Notes: generated by a model from the letters alone, not told the origin. 39,190 bases of DNA from Actinophytocola sp. (GCA_009377395.1 WHUB01000038.1:1-39190); one strand, 5' to 3'. Positions 23,427 to 32,239 are shown, counted from the stretch's first letter. Translations and numbers: made by a program.

Positions 23427-23879
23427 CTACGCGGACGCACCCAGCAGTGACGACCCACCCGAGCCCTGCAGCTGGGCACGGAGTTCCGGCGTGAGGATCT
23501 GCCCCACCCGGTCGACGAGCAAGGTCATCTCGTAGGCCACCTGGCCGATATCGCAGTTCGGCGCGGCGAGCACGGCGAGACAGGAACCGTCGCTGATCGA
23601 CATGAGCACCATGATGCCCAGCTCCATCTCGACGACGGTCTCGTTGACGGCGCCCGCCTCGAAGCAGTGCGCCGCTCCCTGGGTCAGGCTGACGAGGCCG
23701 GACGCCACGGCTGCGAGCTGGTCGGCGCGGTCGAGCGGCAGCCGCGACGACGACGTCAGCAACAGCCCATCCGCGGAGACCACCACCGCGTGCGCGACAC
23801 CCGGCACGCGTTCTGCGAAATCGTTGACCAGCCAACCGAACTGGTTCTGGGGTTGCGGCGAGGTCAATTCACCCTCCAT
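23427..23879 (-). CDS. cvnB: Conservon roadblock/LC7 protein CvnB (150 aa)
   Basis: This is a roadblock/LC7 domain: FAERVPGVAHAVVVSADGLL, LDRADQLAAVASGLVSLTQG, then the beta strands VETVVEMELGIMVLMSI-like region and LAVLAAPNCDIGQVAYEMTL. Such proteins act as modulators of small GTPases, here probably CvnD. The start at ATG 23879 lies 11 bases inside the 3' end of cvnA, giving translational coupling; the longer frame extends deep into cvnA and is not conserved. The C-terminal tail is short and Gly/Ser-rich. Confidence 0.93.
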   Translation of the reverse strand: MEGELTSPQPQNQFGWLVNDFAERVPGVAHAVVVSADGLLLTSSSRLPLDRADQLAAVASGLVSLTQGAAHCFEAGAVNETVVEMELGIMVLMSISDGSCLAVLAAPNCDIGQVAYEMTLLVDRVGQILTPELRAQLQGSGGSSLLGASA

Positions 23880-26800
23880 TTTCCTGCGACGTGCTCTCGG
23901 GTTGGTTCGTACTGTCGCGTCCTCGGCGGACACCTTGCTGGAAGCTGCTCAACCGGCCGCGCATCGCGTTCGGGTCGCGATCGGGTTGCGGCGATTTGGC
24001 GGGCGCTGTCTTCGTGGTCGTGGTGGCACTGCCGGGCAGCAGTTGCGCGCCACGACGCCTGCGGGGCAGGCCCGACGTGGTGTAGTCCGGCGGCGGCTCC
24101 GAGGTCACCGAGTCGACCTTGGAGAGCTCGGCGTCCCGGGAGAAGTCCCAGATGTCGGTCACCGGCTCGTCGTCGGTGGCCATCGGATCCGGCACCAGGT
24201 CGGGCTGTTGCTCCGGCGTGCGCTGCACGCCGTTGCGGCCGGCATCCGGCTTGTCCTGCCGCGTGTCGCCCTGTTTGGCGGCGGGCTCGGACTTCTTCGC
24301 GGGGGTGCGCTTGCCGTTCTGCTGGCCCTTCGCCGGGGTCTTGGGGCCACCCTTCGACGCGGCGCCGCCTGAGCCCTTCGAGCCGCTCTTGCCGGAGCCG
24401 TTCGCGGTGCTCTTCTGCTGGCCGTTCGACGGCTTCTTCTGCTGGCCGTTGGACGACTGCTTCGAGCTGCCGGAGGAGGCCTGCTTCGCCGCCGTGTCGT
24501 GCTTGGCAGGCGTGTCGCCCGACGCGCCCGACGACTTCTCGGCGTCCGGCGTCTCCGCGTTGTGCTTGCCCAGGTGGTGCTTGCCCCGGCTGAGACCGCG
24601 CTGGAAGCTGCTGAGCCTGCCCTTGACCTCGCTGGGGTCGCGGTCGGGCAGGTCCACCCTGCCCAGCAGAGACCGGCTCGGCTTGTCGCTGGTCTGCTCC
24701 CCCGCCGCGCTGCCGGGCAGCAATCGCTCGCCGCGTTGCCGTTTCGGCAGCCCGGCCTCGGTGAAGCTGTCGGCGGCGGACTTCTGCGCGATCTCGGCGA
24801 CGGTGCGCCAGTTCTCGTCGGCCTCGAACGTCCACTTGCCGCGTGCGGCGTCGCCGCTCTCGGCCTGCTCGGTCTCGGCGGGATCGCCGGAGGTGCGGAA
24901 CCACACCGACAGCATCTCGTCGAAGATCGGCGTGTTCTCCGGCCGCGACGACGCGGGTTCCTTCGGCGGTGGCGGCTCGGAGGCGGCCGCCTGCCACCAG
25001 TCGGACAACGGTGACGTGCCCGGCTTGAACAGCGCGCTGCCCGACGGCAGGTCCGAGCCGTTCGACTGCGTGCCGTTCTTCGCGCCGTTGCTGGTGCCGT
25101 TGGCCGATCCCGGCGTCCGCTGCGGCAGTCCGGCGGCGGCACCGGCCGGTTTCCGCGCGCCGCGCTGCGGTGTGCCGTTGTCGTCGCCGACCGGCGCGAA
25201 CAGCGCGGTGCCGGAGATCTCGACGTCGCTCTCCGGCGCGGCGGCGCCGTTGGCCTGCGGCTTCGGCAACGACTTCGGCTCGCGGGGCGCGGGCGCCGAC
25301 TCGGTCACCACCGGGATCTCCGAGGTCAGCGGTCCACCACCGGCGCCGATCACCAGCTCGGCGGGGACGGCGATGCTGGCCCTGATGCCATCGTTCTCCT
25401 TGCCGCCGTGCAGCGTGACGCCGAAGCCGTGCTTGCTCGCCAGCCTGCCGACGACGAACAGCCCCATCCGGCGCGAGGTCACCATGGTCATCCCCGACGC
25501 CTCGCCCATGCGGGCGTTCGCCTCGGCGACCTCGCTGACGTTCATGCCGATGCCGCGATCGACGACGTCGATGGTCATGGCGCCGTTGTCGGTGACCTTG
25601 GTCGTCACGGTCACCTGGGTCTCCGGCGGCGAGAACGCCGCCGCGTTGTCCAGCAGCTCGGCCAGCAGCCGCATCAGGTCGCTCGCGGCGTGGCCGACCA
25701 CCTTGGTCGTCGGCGGCGACTGCACGATCACCCGCTGGTACTGCTCGATCTCGGAGACGGCGGCACGCAGCACGTCGGCGGTGCTGACCGGCCTGCCGGA
25801 ACGCCTGCCCGTCTCGGCGCCCGAGAGCATCATCAGGTTCTCGTTGTTACGACGCATCCGGGTGGCGAGGTGGTCGAGCTGGAAGAGCGTCGCGAGCTGG
25901 TCCGCGTCCTCCTCATCCCGTTCGAGCCGCTCGATCAGCTGCAACTGCCGCTGCACCAGACTCTGGCTGCGCCGCGACAGGTTGACGAACACGCCGCTGT
26001 ACGCGGTGCGCATGCTCGCCTGCTCCGCGGCGAGCCGCAGCGCCTGCTGGTGCACCGCGTCGAAAGCCCGAGCCACCTCGCCGACCTCATCGGTCGCGGT
26101 CACCGGCACCGGCTCGATGCTGGTCCCGGCGCCCGTGCCGTCCTGAATCCGCCGCACCGCGGCGGGCAGCCGCTCATCGGCCACCGCCATCGCCGACGTC
26201 CGCAGCACCCGCAGCGAGTGCAGCAGCTGCCGGGTGACCGCGACGACGACCAGCAGCCCGACCAGCAGCGCGAGCCCGAGCGCCACGGCGAGCCCGATCA
26301 CTCCGGTCTTCGCGTCCGAGGCCAGGCTGTTCGACGTGGCGACCGCCTTCGCGGTGAGCTGGTCGGAGACCTGGCCGAGCTGGTCGGTCACCTGCCCGGA
26401 GACGTCACTCCACGTGCGCGGCGACAGTCCGGCGACGGCCGCGGCCGAGGGCCTGCCGAGCTCGCCGAGCACGGCGCGGACCGTGCGGTCCCGCTGCTGG
26501 GAGCTCGGCTCGCTCAGTGTGTTGTCGAACAGCTCCCGTTCCGAGGGAGTGGCCACCGCGGCGAAACTGGCGAAGTGGTCGTCGATGCGCACCTGCTCGG
26601 TGCGCACCAGCATCCGCTGGGTCGGCGTGAGGGTGCCGCGCACCGCGCCGACGCCGATCACCGCCTGCTGCCGCGACATCTGCTCGTGCGCGGCATCCAG
26701 TTCGACGACGGCACGCGGGGTGCCGCCCAGCGCGTCGTCGCTGACCCGCGCCACCGACGCCGCCTCGAGCTGGAGCAGCGAGTCGGTGATCTCCGAGTAG

Positions 26801-27327
26801 GCGTTGATCGCCTTGATCGGGCCGAGCGTGCCCGCCGAGATGTCGTCGCGCAGCTCGGACAGCCCCTTCAGCGCGGACTTCGATCGGGCGACCATGGCCG
26901 CGATGCCGGCGTTCTGCTCGGTGGCGAGCTTCCCGCTGCGAGTCATCGGGGCGATGGCGGCGTCGACGTCTTCCCGCGCCTGCCGCAGCGCCGTGTTCGA
27001 GCCGCCGGTCCCGGTGAGCATCGCGACCGTCTCGGCGCGCTCCCGCTGCACCGCGTTGAGCAGCCCGCCGGTCTGGCCGGTGAGCGCCACCATGCTGTCG
27101 ATGCGGCCGTAGTCCTGCGAGCTCGCGATCTGGCCGGACAGCGTGGACGCGCCCAGCACGACCGCGATCACCAGCGGTACCAGCGTGACGGCGGCCAGCT
27201 TCACCGGCAGTTTCCAGTCACGCCACGCCAGCAGCCTGCCGAGCCGGGAACGCCGCGAGGTGCCGCGCCTCGCCTCTTCGCCGAGCAGCTGCTCGACGGG
27301 AACTTGTTGTTGGCCTGCTCCGGTCAC
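23869..27327 (-). CDS. cvnA: Conservon sensor histidine-kinase-like protein CvnA (1152 aa)
   Basis: This is a very long membrane sensor. A basic cytoplasmic start and membrane helix (KLAAVTLVPLVIAVVLGAST) are followed by an extracellular nitrate-sensor-type (NIT) domain of about 280 residues with ALTGQTGGLLNAVQRERAET, a second membrane helix (GLAVALGLALLVGLLVVVAV), a HAMP region and a kinase core with HATPase motifs (LAELLDNAAAFSPPETQVTV; IDVVDRGIGMNVSEVAEANA; GLFVVGRLA). No standard phospho-accepting His box is obvious, as in other conservons. The last 450 residues are low-complexity (Gly, Ser, Lys, Gln, Pro) with a duplicated motif. GTG 27327 is chosen because GGGAG lies seven bases upstream. 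Confidence 0.92.
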   Translation of the reverse strand: MTGAGQQQVPVEQLLGEEARRGTSRRSRLGRLLAWRDWKLPVKLAAVTLVPLVIAVVLGASTLSGQIASSQDYGRIDSMVALTGQTGGLLNAVQRERAETVAMLTGTGGSNTALRQAREDVDAAIAPMTRSGKLATEQNAGIAAMVARSKSALKGLSELRDDISAGTLGPIKAINAYSEITDSLLQLEAASVARVSDDALGGTPRAVVELDAAHEQMSRQQAVIGVGAVRGTLTPTQRMLVRTEQVRIDDHFASFAAVATPSERELFDNTLSEPSSQQRDRTVRAVLGELGRPSAAAVAGLSPRTWSDVSGQVTDQLGQVSDQLTAKAVATSNSLASDAKTGVIGLAVALGLALLVGLLVVVAVTRQLLHSLRVLRTSAMAVADERLPAAVRRIQDGTGAGTSIEPVPVTATDEVGEVARAFDAVHQQALRLAAEQASMRTAYSGVFVNLSRRSQSLVQRQLQLIERLERDEEDADQLATLFQLDHLATRMRRNNENLMMLSGAETGRRSGRPVSTADVLRAAVSEIEQYQRVIVQSPPTTKVVGHAASDLMRLLAELLDNAAAFSPPETQVTVTTKVTDNGAMTIDVVDRGIGMNVSEVAEANARMGEASGMTMVTSRRMGLFVVGRLASKHGFGVTLHGGKENDGIRASIAVPAELVIGAGGGPLTSEIPVVTESAPAPREPKSLPKPQANGAAAPESDVEISGTALFAPVGDDNGTPQRGARKPAGAAAGLPQRTPGSANGTSNGAKNGTQSNGSDLPSGSALFKPGTSPLSDWWQAAASEPPPPKEPASSRPENTPIFDEMLSVWFRTSGDPAETEQAESGDAARGKWTFEADENWRTVAEIAQKSAADSFTEAGLPKRQRGERLLPGSAAGEQTSDKPSRSLLGRVDLPDRDPSEVKGRLSSFQRGLSRGKHHLGKHNAETPDAEKSSGASGDTPAKHDTAAKQASSGSSKQSSNGQQKKPSNGQQKSTANGSGKSGSKGSGGAASKGGPKTPAKGQQNGKRTPAKKSEPAAKQGDTRQDKPDAGRNGVQRTPEQQPDLVPDPMATDDEPVTDIWDFSRDAELSKVDSVTSEPPPDYTTSGLPRRRRGAQLLPGSATTTTKTAPAKSPQPDRDPNAMRGRLSSFQQGVRRGRDSTNQPESTSQENGG

Positions 27328-27389
27328 GTATGTGACTCCCTGTTCCACACGATCGACCCCAGTCAACGGTTCATGGTCTGGTCGGTGCT

Positions 27390-27412
27390 GCAAGATGCAT
27401 TTCGCATCTTGC
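27390..27412 (-). promoter_or_regulatory. Perfect 9-base inverted repeat upstream of the cvn operon
   Basis: GCAAGATGC (27390-27398) and GCATCTTGC (27404-27412) are perfect inverse copies around five bases. The centre is about 75 bases upstream of the cvnA start codon, consistent with an operator or a leader hairpin. No regulator is assigned. Confidence 0.5.
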
Positions 27413-28027
27413 GCTCAGCTCTCGGTTCACGACACTGCCTCAACTCGATCACCCAGTCCGTGGTCCGCGCAGCGCGTCAACGGGCTGCGCTAGTCCTGAT
27501 CGACCGTGCCGGCACGAGCAGCCGCGAGACATCGTGCGCCGAACCTCCTCAAAGCCGCTTGCCGTGAAGCACTTCGTCGAATCTGCCGAGAGAGCCTACA
27601 CCCATCAGGTGATCTGGAAATTCACTCGACATAGCGGCATTGACCTGCGACAACACCATTTAATTGCGGTAAGGGAGAATGAATTCCAATTACGGGGTGC
27701 GACCCGCATTCATTCCGTGACGCCCACTTGAGTGGCTACACACAGCGAACTCACCCACACAGAGCAATTGGGTGATCGTTACACAGTCGTTGCGCTACCG
27801 AACGTGCTACAAAGCGCCGTACGACCGGCGAATCTATGCACGATGATGTGGTCTCGACTGGCCCCCCTCAAGTCGCCCACCAGGGGCTCATTACGCCGGG
27901 AAGCTACTGCATGTTGCAGTTGGTCCGTCTGGAAAGGACTTGAGAAGCCGCAGGTGCCAGGCCTGGTTGCTGTCCGGATGTCCGATACTCAGCGCGCCCG
28001 GCGGTAGCTCGGTTGAGTGCGGCCGAT
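27413..28027. other. 615-base non-coding stretch upstream of the cvn operon
   Basis: The DNA here is AT-richer than the surrounding genes, notably 27590-27690 and 27720-27840. Frames of 65 and 91 codons on the plus strand show no family resemblance or codon bias and are rejected. It should contain the cvn promoter region and the 3' end of the DUF3817 transcript. I see no tRNA or known structured RNA. Confidence 0.5.
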
Positions 28028-28381
28028 TCAGTAGGCCGGGTGCTGCTGAACCCGGTGCGTGACCTTGCGTTCGGCCACGAACGACAGCAGCGGCACGCAC
28101 CCGGCGAGCAGCACCAGCACCGTGTGCCACATCGGCCACCGCGCCTTGAGCCCGAGATCGACCGCGAGCACCAGGTAGGCCATGTAGATCACGCCGTGGA
28201 TCGGCGAGTAGACCTCGGAGAACGTCGCGTCGCCGAACCCGTAGCGGACGACCATCGCGGCGACCAGCACGAGCAGCCCGATACCGGTCACCATCGCGGC
28301 GATCCGGAAGCGCAGCAACGGTTTCCGCAGCGTGCCTTCCCGTGCGGTGCCGGTGGTGTCGTCGCGCTGTGATGTGGTCAT
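28028..28381 (-). CDS. DUF3817 integral membrane protein (117 aa)
   Basis: Three hydrophobic segments are visible (FRIAAMVTGIGLLVLVAAMV; YSPIHGVIYMAYLVLAVDLG; HTVLVLLAGCVPLLSFVAER), with the Pro-Ile-His-Gly turn and the C-terminal Phe-Val-Ala-Glu-Arg-Lys-Val characteristic of DUF3817. Members are small actinobacterial membrane proteins of unknown function, sometimes neighbours of lipid-synthesis genes. The ATG 28381 start is preceded by AGAGG at a slightly long distance. The gene follows a small two-helix membrane protein gene 34 bases upstream on the same strand and may be cotranscribed with it. Confidence 0.85.
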   Translation of the reverse strand: MTTSQRDDTTGTAREGTLRKPLLRFRIAAMVTGIGLLVLVAAMVVRYGFGDATFSEVYSPIHGVIYMAYLVLAVDLGLKARWPMWHTVLVLLAGCVPLLSFVAERKVTHRVQQHPAY

Positions 28382-28415
28382 GATGCCGGTGGCCTCTCGA
28401 CGGGGACCTGCCCCG

Positions 28416-28832
28416 TCACGTCGACGTGTCTCGCTGGTTCAGTTCAGCAAGGTAGCGGTTGTACTCGGCCAGCGCGTCGTCGGGTTCGCCCGGCGTGTCG
28501 GCGGGCACCGTCCGCTGCGGCGTCCGGTACAGCCAGCGGCTGCGCAACTGCGACATGGTGACCTCGTCCGCCACGGATTCGGCGGGCTCGTCAGCTCCCG
28601 GGTCGCCTGTGCTCGCCAGCCGCCTGAGCCGGCGCATCCGCAGGAACACGAACGCGGGAAACAGCCCGAACAGCGGCCATTGCAGTACGTAACCGAGGTT
28701 CTGCACGCTGCCGCCGCCCGATTCGTAGCGCTCCCACTGCCACCACGCGAGCGCGCAGCACACGATCAGGCTCGCGGCGGACACCACCACGATGCCGAAC
28801 CGGCGTACCGCGAGTGACTGGAGCGCTGACAC
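28416..28832 (-). CDS. Two-helix membrane protein of unknown function (138 aa)
   Basis: Two hydrophobic helices (FGIVVVSAASLIVCCALAWW and GYVLQWPLFGLFPAFVFLRM) flank the motif QWERYESGGGSVQN and are followed by a basic stretch (RMRRLRRL) and an acidic-polar cytoplasmic tail ending in DDALAEYNRYLAELNQ. Similar small proteins occur widely in actinobacteria, but I know of no assigned function. It starts at GTG 28832, 16 bases after the lytic transglycosylase stop, so the two are probably one transcript with the DUF3817 gene. Confidence 0.75.
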   Translation of the reverse strand: MSALQSLAVRRFGIVVVSAASLIVCCALAWWQWERYESGGGSVQNLGYVLQWPLFGLFPAFVFLRMRRLRRLASTGDPGADEPAESVADEVTMSQLRSRWLYRTPQRTVPADTPGEPDDALAEYNRYLAELNQRDTST

Positions 28833-28848
28833 ACTTCGACGCTAGCAC

Positions 28849-29727
28849 TCAGCTGCGGCCGTTGACCGTGCGCGCGTACTGGTCCGCGAGCCCGAACACC
28901 ATCTGGCCATACTCGACGGACTGGTTGTAGGACCACAGCCCGGCCCACCAGCCCTCGGCGGTCGCCATGTCGCGGCCACCGGCGCAGAGGTACCTCGCGG
29001 CGGCGAGCGTGGCGTCGTCGATCTGCTGCGGGTTGGCCACCCCGTCGCCGTTGCCGTCGGCGGCATAGCTCGCCCAGGTCGTGGGGATGAACTGCATCGG
29101 CCCGACGGCACGGTCCATCTTGGTGTCGCCGTCCAGCACGCCGTTGTCGGTGTCGCTGATGGACTTGTTGCCTGCGGAACCGTCGAGCGGGACACCGATG
29201 ATGGGCTCCGACGGCAGGCCGTTGGCACGCAACACCGCGCCGCCGTACCGGCCGTGGTCCGACTCCACCCGCCCGATGCCGGCCAGCGTCGCCCAGGACA
29301 GCCGGCACGCGGGGAAGTCCTGCCGCATGGCGATCTCGGCGCGGCCGTAGGCGAGCAGCGCCCGCGCCGGAACCCCGATGACGGACGCGGTCTGCACGGC
29401 CCAGCTGTTGAGGGAGCCGCCCTGGGTGGTGGCGCCACCGCTCGGCCGAGTGCGCGGTTGCGAGGCAGGACTGAGGGTGGCGCTGAGCGGGCTCACCGAG
29501 CCGGGTGAGACGTCGGCGGCCTGCACGGAGAGTGCCGGGATCCGCAGCGTCGTCGGGCTCGGCTCCACTGCGGAGGCCTGGTAGAGCCCCCACACCGCAG
29601 CGACGGCGACGGCGAGCACGGCCACGACGCCACCGAACCGGGAGGCTGCGGCACGACCACGGCCGTCCGACTGTCTCGGTCGCGGCCGCCCGCTCGTGCT
29701 CGTATCCCCCTCATCCGGGCTGCCCAC
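28849..29727 (-). CDS. Secreted lytic murein transglycosylase (292 aa)
   Basis: This cleaves peptidoglycan glycan strands outside the membrane. A signal anchor (GGVVAVLAVAVAAVWGLYQA) at about residue 33 is followed by a Pro/Ser/Thr-rich linker and an SLT2-type lysozyme-fold domain from about residue 105. The catalytic Glu is in LAGIGRVESDHGRYGG (about residue 155). DRAVGPMQFIPTTWASYAAD and the calcium-loop-like DGNGDGVANPQQIDDATLAA are classic, and YNQSVEYGQMV closes the fold. GTG 29727 is preferred to the TTG one codon earlier. It is the first gene of a run with two membrane-protein genes. Confidence 0.9.
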   Translation of the reverse strand: MGSPDEGDTSTSGRPRPRQSDGRGRAAASRFGGVVAVLAVAVAAVWGLYQASAVEPSPTTLRIPALSVQAADVSPGSVSPLSATLSPASQPRTRPSGGATTQGGSLNSWAVQTASVIGVPARALLAYGRAEIAMRQDFPACRLSWATLAGIGRVESDHGRYGGAVLRANGLPSEPIIGVPLDGSAGNKSISDTDNGVLDGDTKMDRAVGPMQFIPTTWASYAADGNGDGVANPQQIDDATLAAARYLCAGGRDMATAEGWWAGLWSYNQSVEYGQMVFGLADQYARTVNGRS

Positions 29728-29851
29728 CAACTGGTTGCCTCTCGTCGACGTCGCTCATTGGTACAACGCACCGCGATCACGGGCGTTACGCCGTTGTAGT
29801 ACGACAGTAGCGACAAGTGGTGGAAAGCGAATGTGATGAGGGTCTCTTCCG

Positions 29852-30346
29852 CTAGCTTGCGGCGTCGCGGCGAGCCCGGGCCAGCCGGGCCACGCACCAG
29901 GCGGCGGCGCTGCCTCTGCGGAGGTGTTCGAGCACCGTGTACGGCCCGAGATGGGCGCTGAGGTCACTCGGCGACAGGCCCGCAGCGCGGTACTCGAGCG
30001 CGCGCTGGTCGAGCGGGCTGAGCCCGGCGTCCCACCACTCTTCCGCCTCGGCGACGCCGCCGACCATGCGCCACCAGCGTGCCGCAGCGGCGAGCAGCTC
30101 GTCCGGCACCTCGGGCAGCCGCTTGCGCATGGCGGCGATGTAGCTCGCGTCGGAAGAGTCGGTGACCTCGAGAGCCGACCAGTCCGGCGACTCCTCGCTG
30201 CTCCGTTGACCCGGGATTCCTGGCGTCGCTGGCACATCCGCTAACCATTCCGACGCTATCCGGTTGATCTCGACGTCGTCCGCGGTCTCCGCTCGCTCTG
30301 CCGACCACTGTCGAATCAACGCGTCTACGCCAGGATCGTGGGTCAT
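29852..30346 (-). CDS. Hypothetical protein (164 aa)
   Basis: I do not recognise a family. The protein is soluble and acidic in its first half, with a Trp-rich helix (LAAAARWWRMVGGVAEAEEW) and a C-terminal segment LDQRALEYRAAGLSPSDLSA-HLGPYTVLEHLRRG that reads like a helix-turn-helix or TPR-like hairpin. ATG 30346 has a good GGGAG six bases upstream, and codon use looks genuine. It stands alone, with a 125-base gap to the transglycosylase and a long non-coding gap upstream. Confidence 0.7.
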   Translation of the reverse strand: MTHDPGVDALIRQWSAERAETADDVEINRIASEWLADVPATPGIPGQRSSEESPDWSALEVTDSSDASYIAAMRKRLPEVPDELLAAAARWWRMVGGVAEAEEWWDAGLSPLDQRALEYRAAGLSPSDLSAHLGPYTVLEHLRRGSAAAWCVARLARARRDAAS

Positions 30347-30670
30347 GTCCGTCTCCCTACGGGTATGCAGTCAAAGAGTCGGGGCTGTACCGCTTCGTGC
30401 CGAGGCCCTGCGGTCGTTGACGATCGAGAACCAACCGGTCACTTAATGTGAGCACCGTAGGGTGCTTTCCCACCGCTACGCCAGACCTCAAGCCGGAGAA
30501 TTCCGCTGACCTGGGCGTTCCCTTCGGCAATCCACCCGGACGGCCCAATCTCACGCCCGCATTGTGGGACAGCTCACATGCTAGTGCACGTGCATATTCC
30601 CAGCTCAGAGCGGCATTTCCGGCTCGTAGCTCAATGAAGTGAGACCCAGCTCACTCTGCACACGGAGCGT
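30347..30670. other. 324-base gap without a convincing gene
   Basis: This gap lies between two minus-strand genes. It has the ribosome site of the 164-residue protein at its left end, AT-richer patches, and several AGCTCA hexamers between about 30560 and 30655, two of which (with AGTGAG/CTCACT) form a short hairpin. Short frames here are not supported. Confidence 0.4.
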
Positions 30671-30838
30671 TTACGCGAACAGCGCCCGGACGAACGTGAC
30701 GAGGGCTTCCGCGCCGTCCTGCAAATAGCCAAGAACCATGTGGACCGCGTCTGCGGACTCGTGCGGCTTGGTGATGAGGAAGAACAGTACGACGGCGACA
30801 GCGCCTACGATCAGGGCCTTCTTGGCGTTCGGCGTCAT
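30671..30838 (-). CDS. Small single-helix membrane protein (55 aa)
   Basis: The frame starts at ATG 30838, with GGAG two bases before it, and ends at TAA 30671. It reads as a basic N terminus (MTPNAKKA), one membrane helix (LIVGAVAVVLFFLIT), then KPHESADAVHMVLGYLQDGA and a hydrophobic amphipathic end (EALVTFVRALFA). The layout is typical of small actinobacterial membrane proteins with an extracytoplasmic helix; no function is known. It lies just downstream of an inverted 22-bp repeat array that separates it from the racemase gene. Confidence 0.65.
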   Translation of the reverse strand: MTPNAKKALIVGAVAVVLFFLITKPHESADAVHMVLGYLQDGAEALVTFVRALFA

Positions 30839-30950
30839 GGCTCCATCCGATCAGCTATCACAAGGCCGCACGTTCCGGCCTGCTTTCCGTGTCCGACCCC
30901 GAGCCTAGAGTAAGCGTCGATCAACTCAGCGACGGCGGCCACGCGTGCCG

Positions 30951-31028
30951 CGCGAGTCCCGACATCCGGTGCCGCGAGTCCCGACATCCGTAACGCGGGA
31001 CTCGCGGCACCAGAACGTGGGACTCGCG
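30951..31028. repeat. Inverted array of 22-bp periodic repeats, second locus
   Basis: CGCGAGTCCC at 30951 and 30973 and the inverse GGGACTCGCG at 30997 and 31019 are 22 bp apart within each arm. The 32 bases 30997-31028 are identical to 18780-18811. The array lies just beyond the racemase stop (31054), where a terminator would be expected, and upstream of the 55-residue protein gene. Confidence 0.85.
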
Positions 31029-31053
31029 GTGACACCGGGCCGTAGAACGGGCG

Positions 31054-32196
31054 TCAGGCGATCACGCCGGAGTCGCGGAGACTCGTGATCTTGGCGGCGT
31101 CGAGGCCGAGTTCGGTGAGGACCTCGTCGGTGTCGGCCGCCGTCTCGTGGGGCGGGGCCGGCGCGTCGGCCGGGGTGCGGTCGAACTTCGGCGCCGGCGC
31201 GGGCAGTGTCACCCCGCCCACGTCGACGAACGTGTTCCGCGCGGCATTCTGCGGGTGCGACGGCGCCTCCTCAGTGGACAGCACCGGGGTGATGCAGGCG
31301 TCGGTGCCCTCGGCCTTGGCGACCAGCTCGTCCCGGGTGTACTTGGCGATCTCGGCGGTCAGGATCTCCCGCAGCCGGGGCCACTGTGAGGCGTCGAAGT
31401 GGTGCGGCAGGTCGGCGTCGTCCAGCTCCAGCACCTTCACCAGGTCCGCCCAGAACCGCATCTCGATCGCGCCGACGGCCACGTACCTGCCGTCCTTGCA
31501 CTCGTAGGTGTCGTAGAACGGCGCGCCACCGTCGAGCATGTTGGTACCGCGCTCCCCCGACCACACACCGCTGGCCTTGAGCCCGAACAGGCTCGTCGCC
31601 AGCAACGCCGAGCCTTCCACCATCGACGCGTCGACCACCTGTCCCTTGCCGGACGTGGTGCGCTCGAACAGCGCCGCCAGAATGCCCATCGCGAGCAGCA
31701 GGCCACCGCCGCCGTAGTCGGCGACGAGGTTCATCGGCGGCACCGGACGTTCACCCGCCCGGCCAATTGCCTCCAGCGCGCCCGACAACCCTACGTAGTT
31801 GATGTCGTGCCCGGCGCGCTGCGCGAGCGGGCCGTCCTGTCCCCAGCCGGTGATCCGGCCGTAGACCAGCCGCGGGTTGCGCGCGTGACAGTCGGCCGGC
31901 CCGAGCCCCATCCGCTCGGTCACGCCGGGCCGGAACCCCTCGACGAGCACATCGGCGCGCTCGACAAGGCTCAGCACCAGCTCGACACCCTCCGGCTGCT
32001 TGGTGTCGACGCCGATCGAGCGGCGGCTGCGGCGCAGCGGATCGTTCTCGAAGCCGATCACGTCGGCGCCCGGCGTCGCCCGGTCCACCCGGATGACCTC
32101 GGCACCGAGATCGGCGAGCACCGTGCAGGCGAAAGGTCCCGGCGCGAGCCCGGCGAGCTCGACCACCCGCAGCCCGCTCAGCGGCCCTGCTCCCAT
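31054..32196 (-). CDS. mcr: Alpha-methylacyl-CoA racemase, CaiB/BaiF family (380 aa)
   Basis: This enzyme epimerises 2-methyl-branched acyl-CoAs so that they can be beta-oxidised (methyl-branched lipids, sterol side chains). It belongs to CoA-transferase family III, but the racemase residues are present: His in AQRAGHDINYVGLSGALEAI, Asp in NLVADYGGGGLLLAMGILAA and Glu in RYVAVGAIEMRF, matching His126, Asp156 and Glu241 of the M. tuberculosis enzyme. The opening LSGLRVVELAGLAPGPFACT is also typical. It follows the acyl-CoA dehydrogenase gene after 43 bases on the same strand, so the two form an operon, probably under the divergent TetR regulator. Confidence 0.93.
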   Translation of the reverse strand: MGAGPLSGLRVVELAGLAPGPFACTVLADLGAEVIRVDRATPGADVIGFENDPLRRSRRSIGVDTKQPEGVELVLSLVERADVLVEGFRPGVTERMGLGPADCHARNPRLVYGRITGWGQDGPLAQRAGHDINYVGLSGALEAIGRAGERPVPPMNLVADYGGGGLLLAMGILAALFERTTSGKGQVVDASMVEGSALLATSLFGLKASGVWSGERGTNMLDGGAPFYDTYECKDGRYVAVGAIEMRFWADLVKVLELDDADLPHHFDASQWPRLREILTAEIAKYTRDELVAKAEGTDACITPVLSTEEAPSHPQNAARNTFVDVGGVTLPAPAPKFDRTPADAPAPPHETAADTDEVLTELGLDAAKITSLRDSGVIA

Positions 32197-32239
32197 ATGT
32201 CCTGTCCTCTCCTCGAATGCGCGGATGATCGTGGGACGG

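Noticed and set aside
25408..27567. A 719-codon open frame on the plus strand opposite cvnA
   Set aside because: It is Arg/His-rich with no recognisable domains, and cvnA on the other strand has clear sensor and ATPase motifs.
27732..28007. A 91-codon plus-strand frame in the gap before the cvn operon
   Set aside because: It has no ribosome site, family resemblance or actinobacterial codon bias, and lies in an AT-richer regulatory gap.
18704..31028. The 22-bp periodic repeats as a CRISPR array
   Set aside because: The units are only about 10-20 bp with no unique spacers of constant length, occur in inverted arms, and no cas genes are present.
30835..31035. A 66-codon minus-strand frame over the repeat array
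   Set aside because: Most of it translates the 22-bp repeats, and it overlaps the better-supported small membrane protein start.
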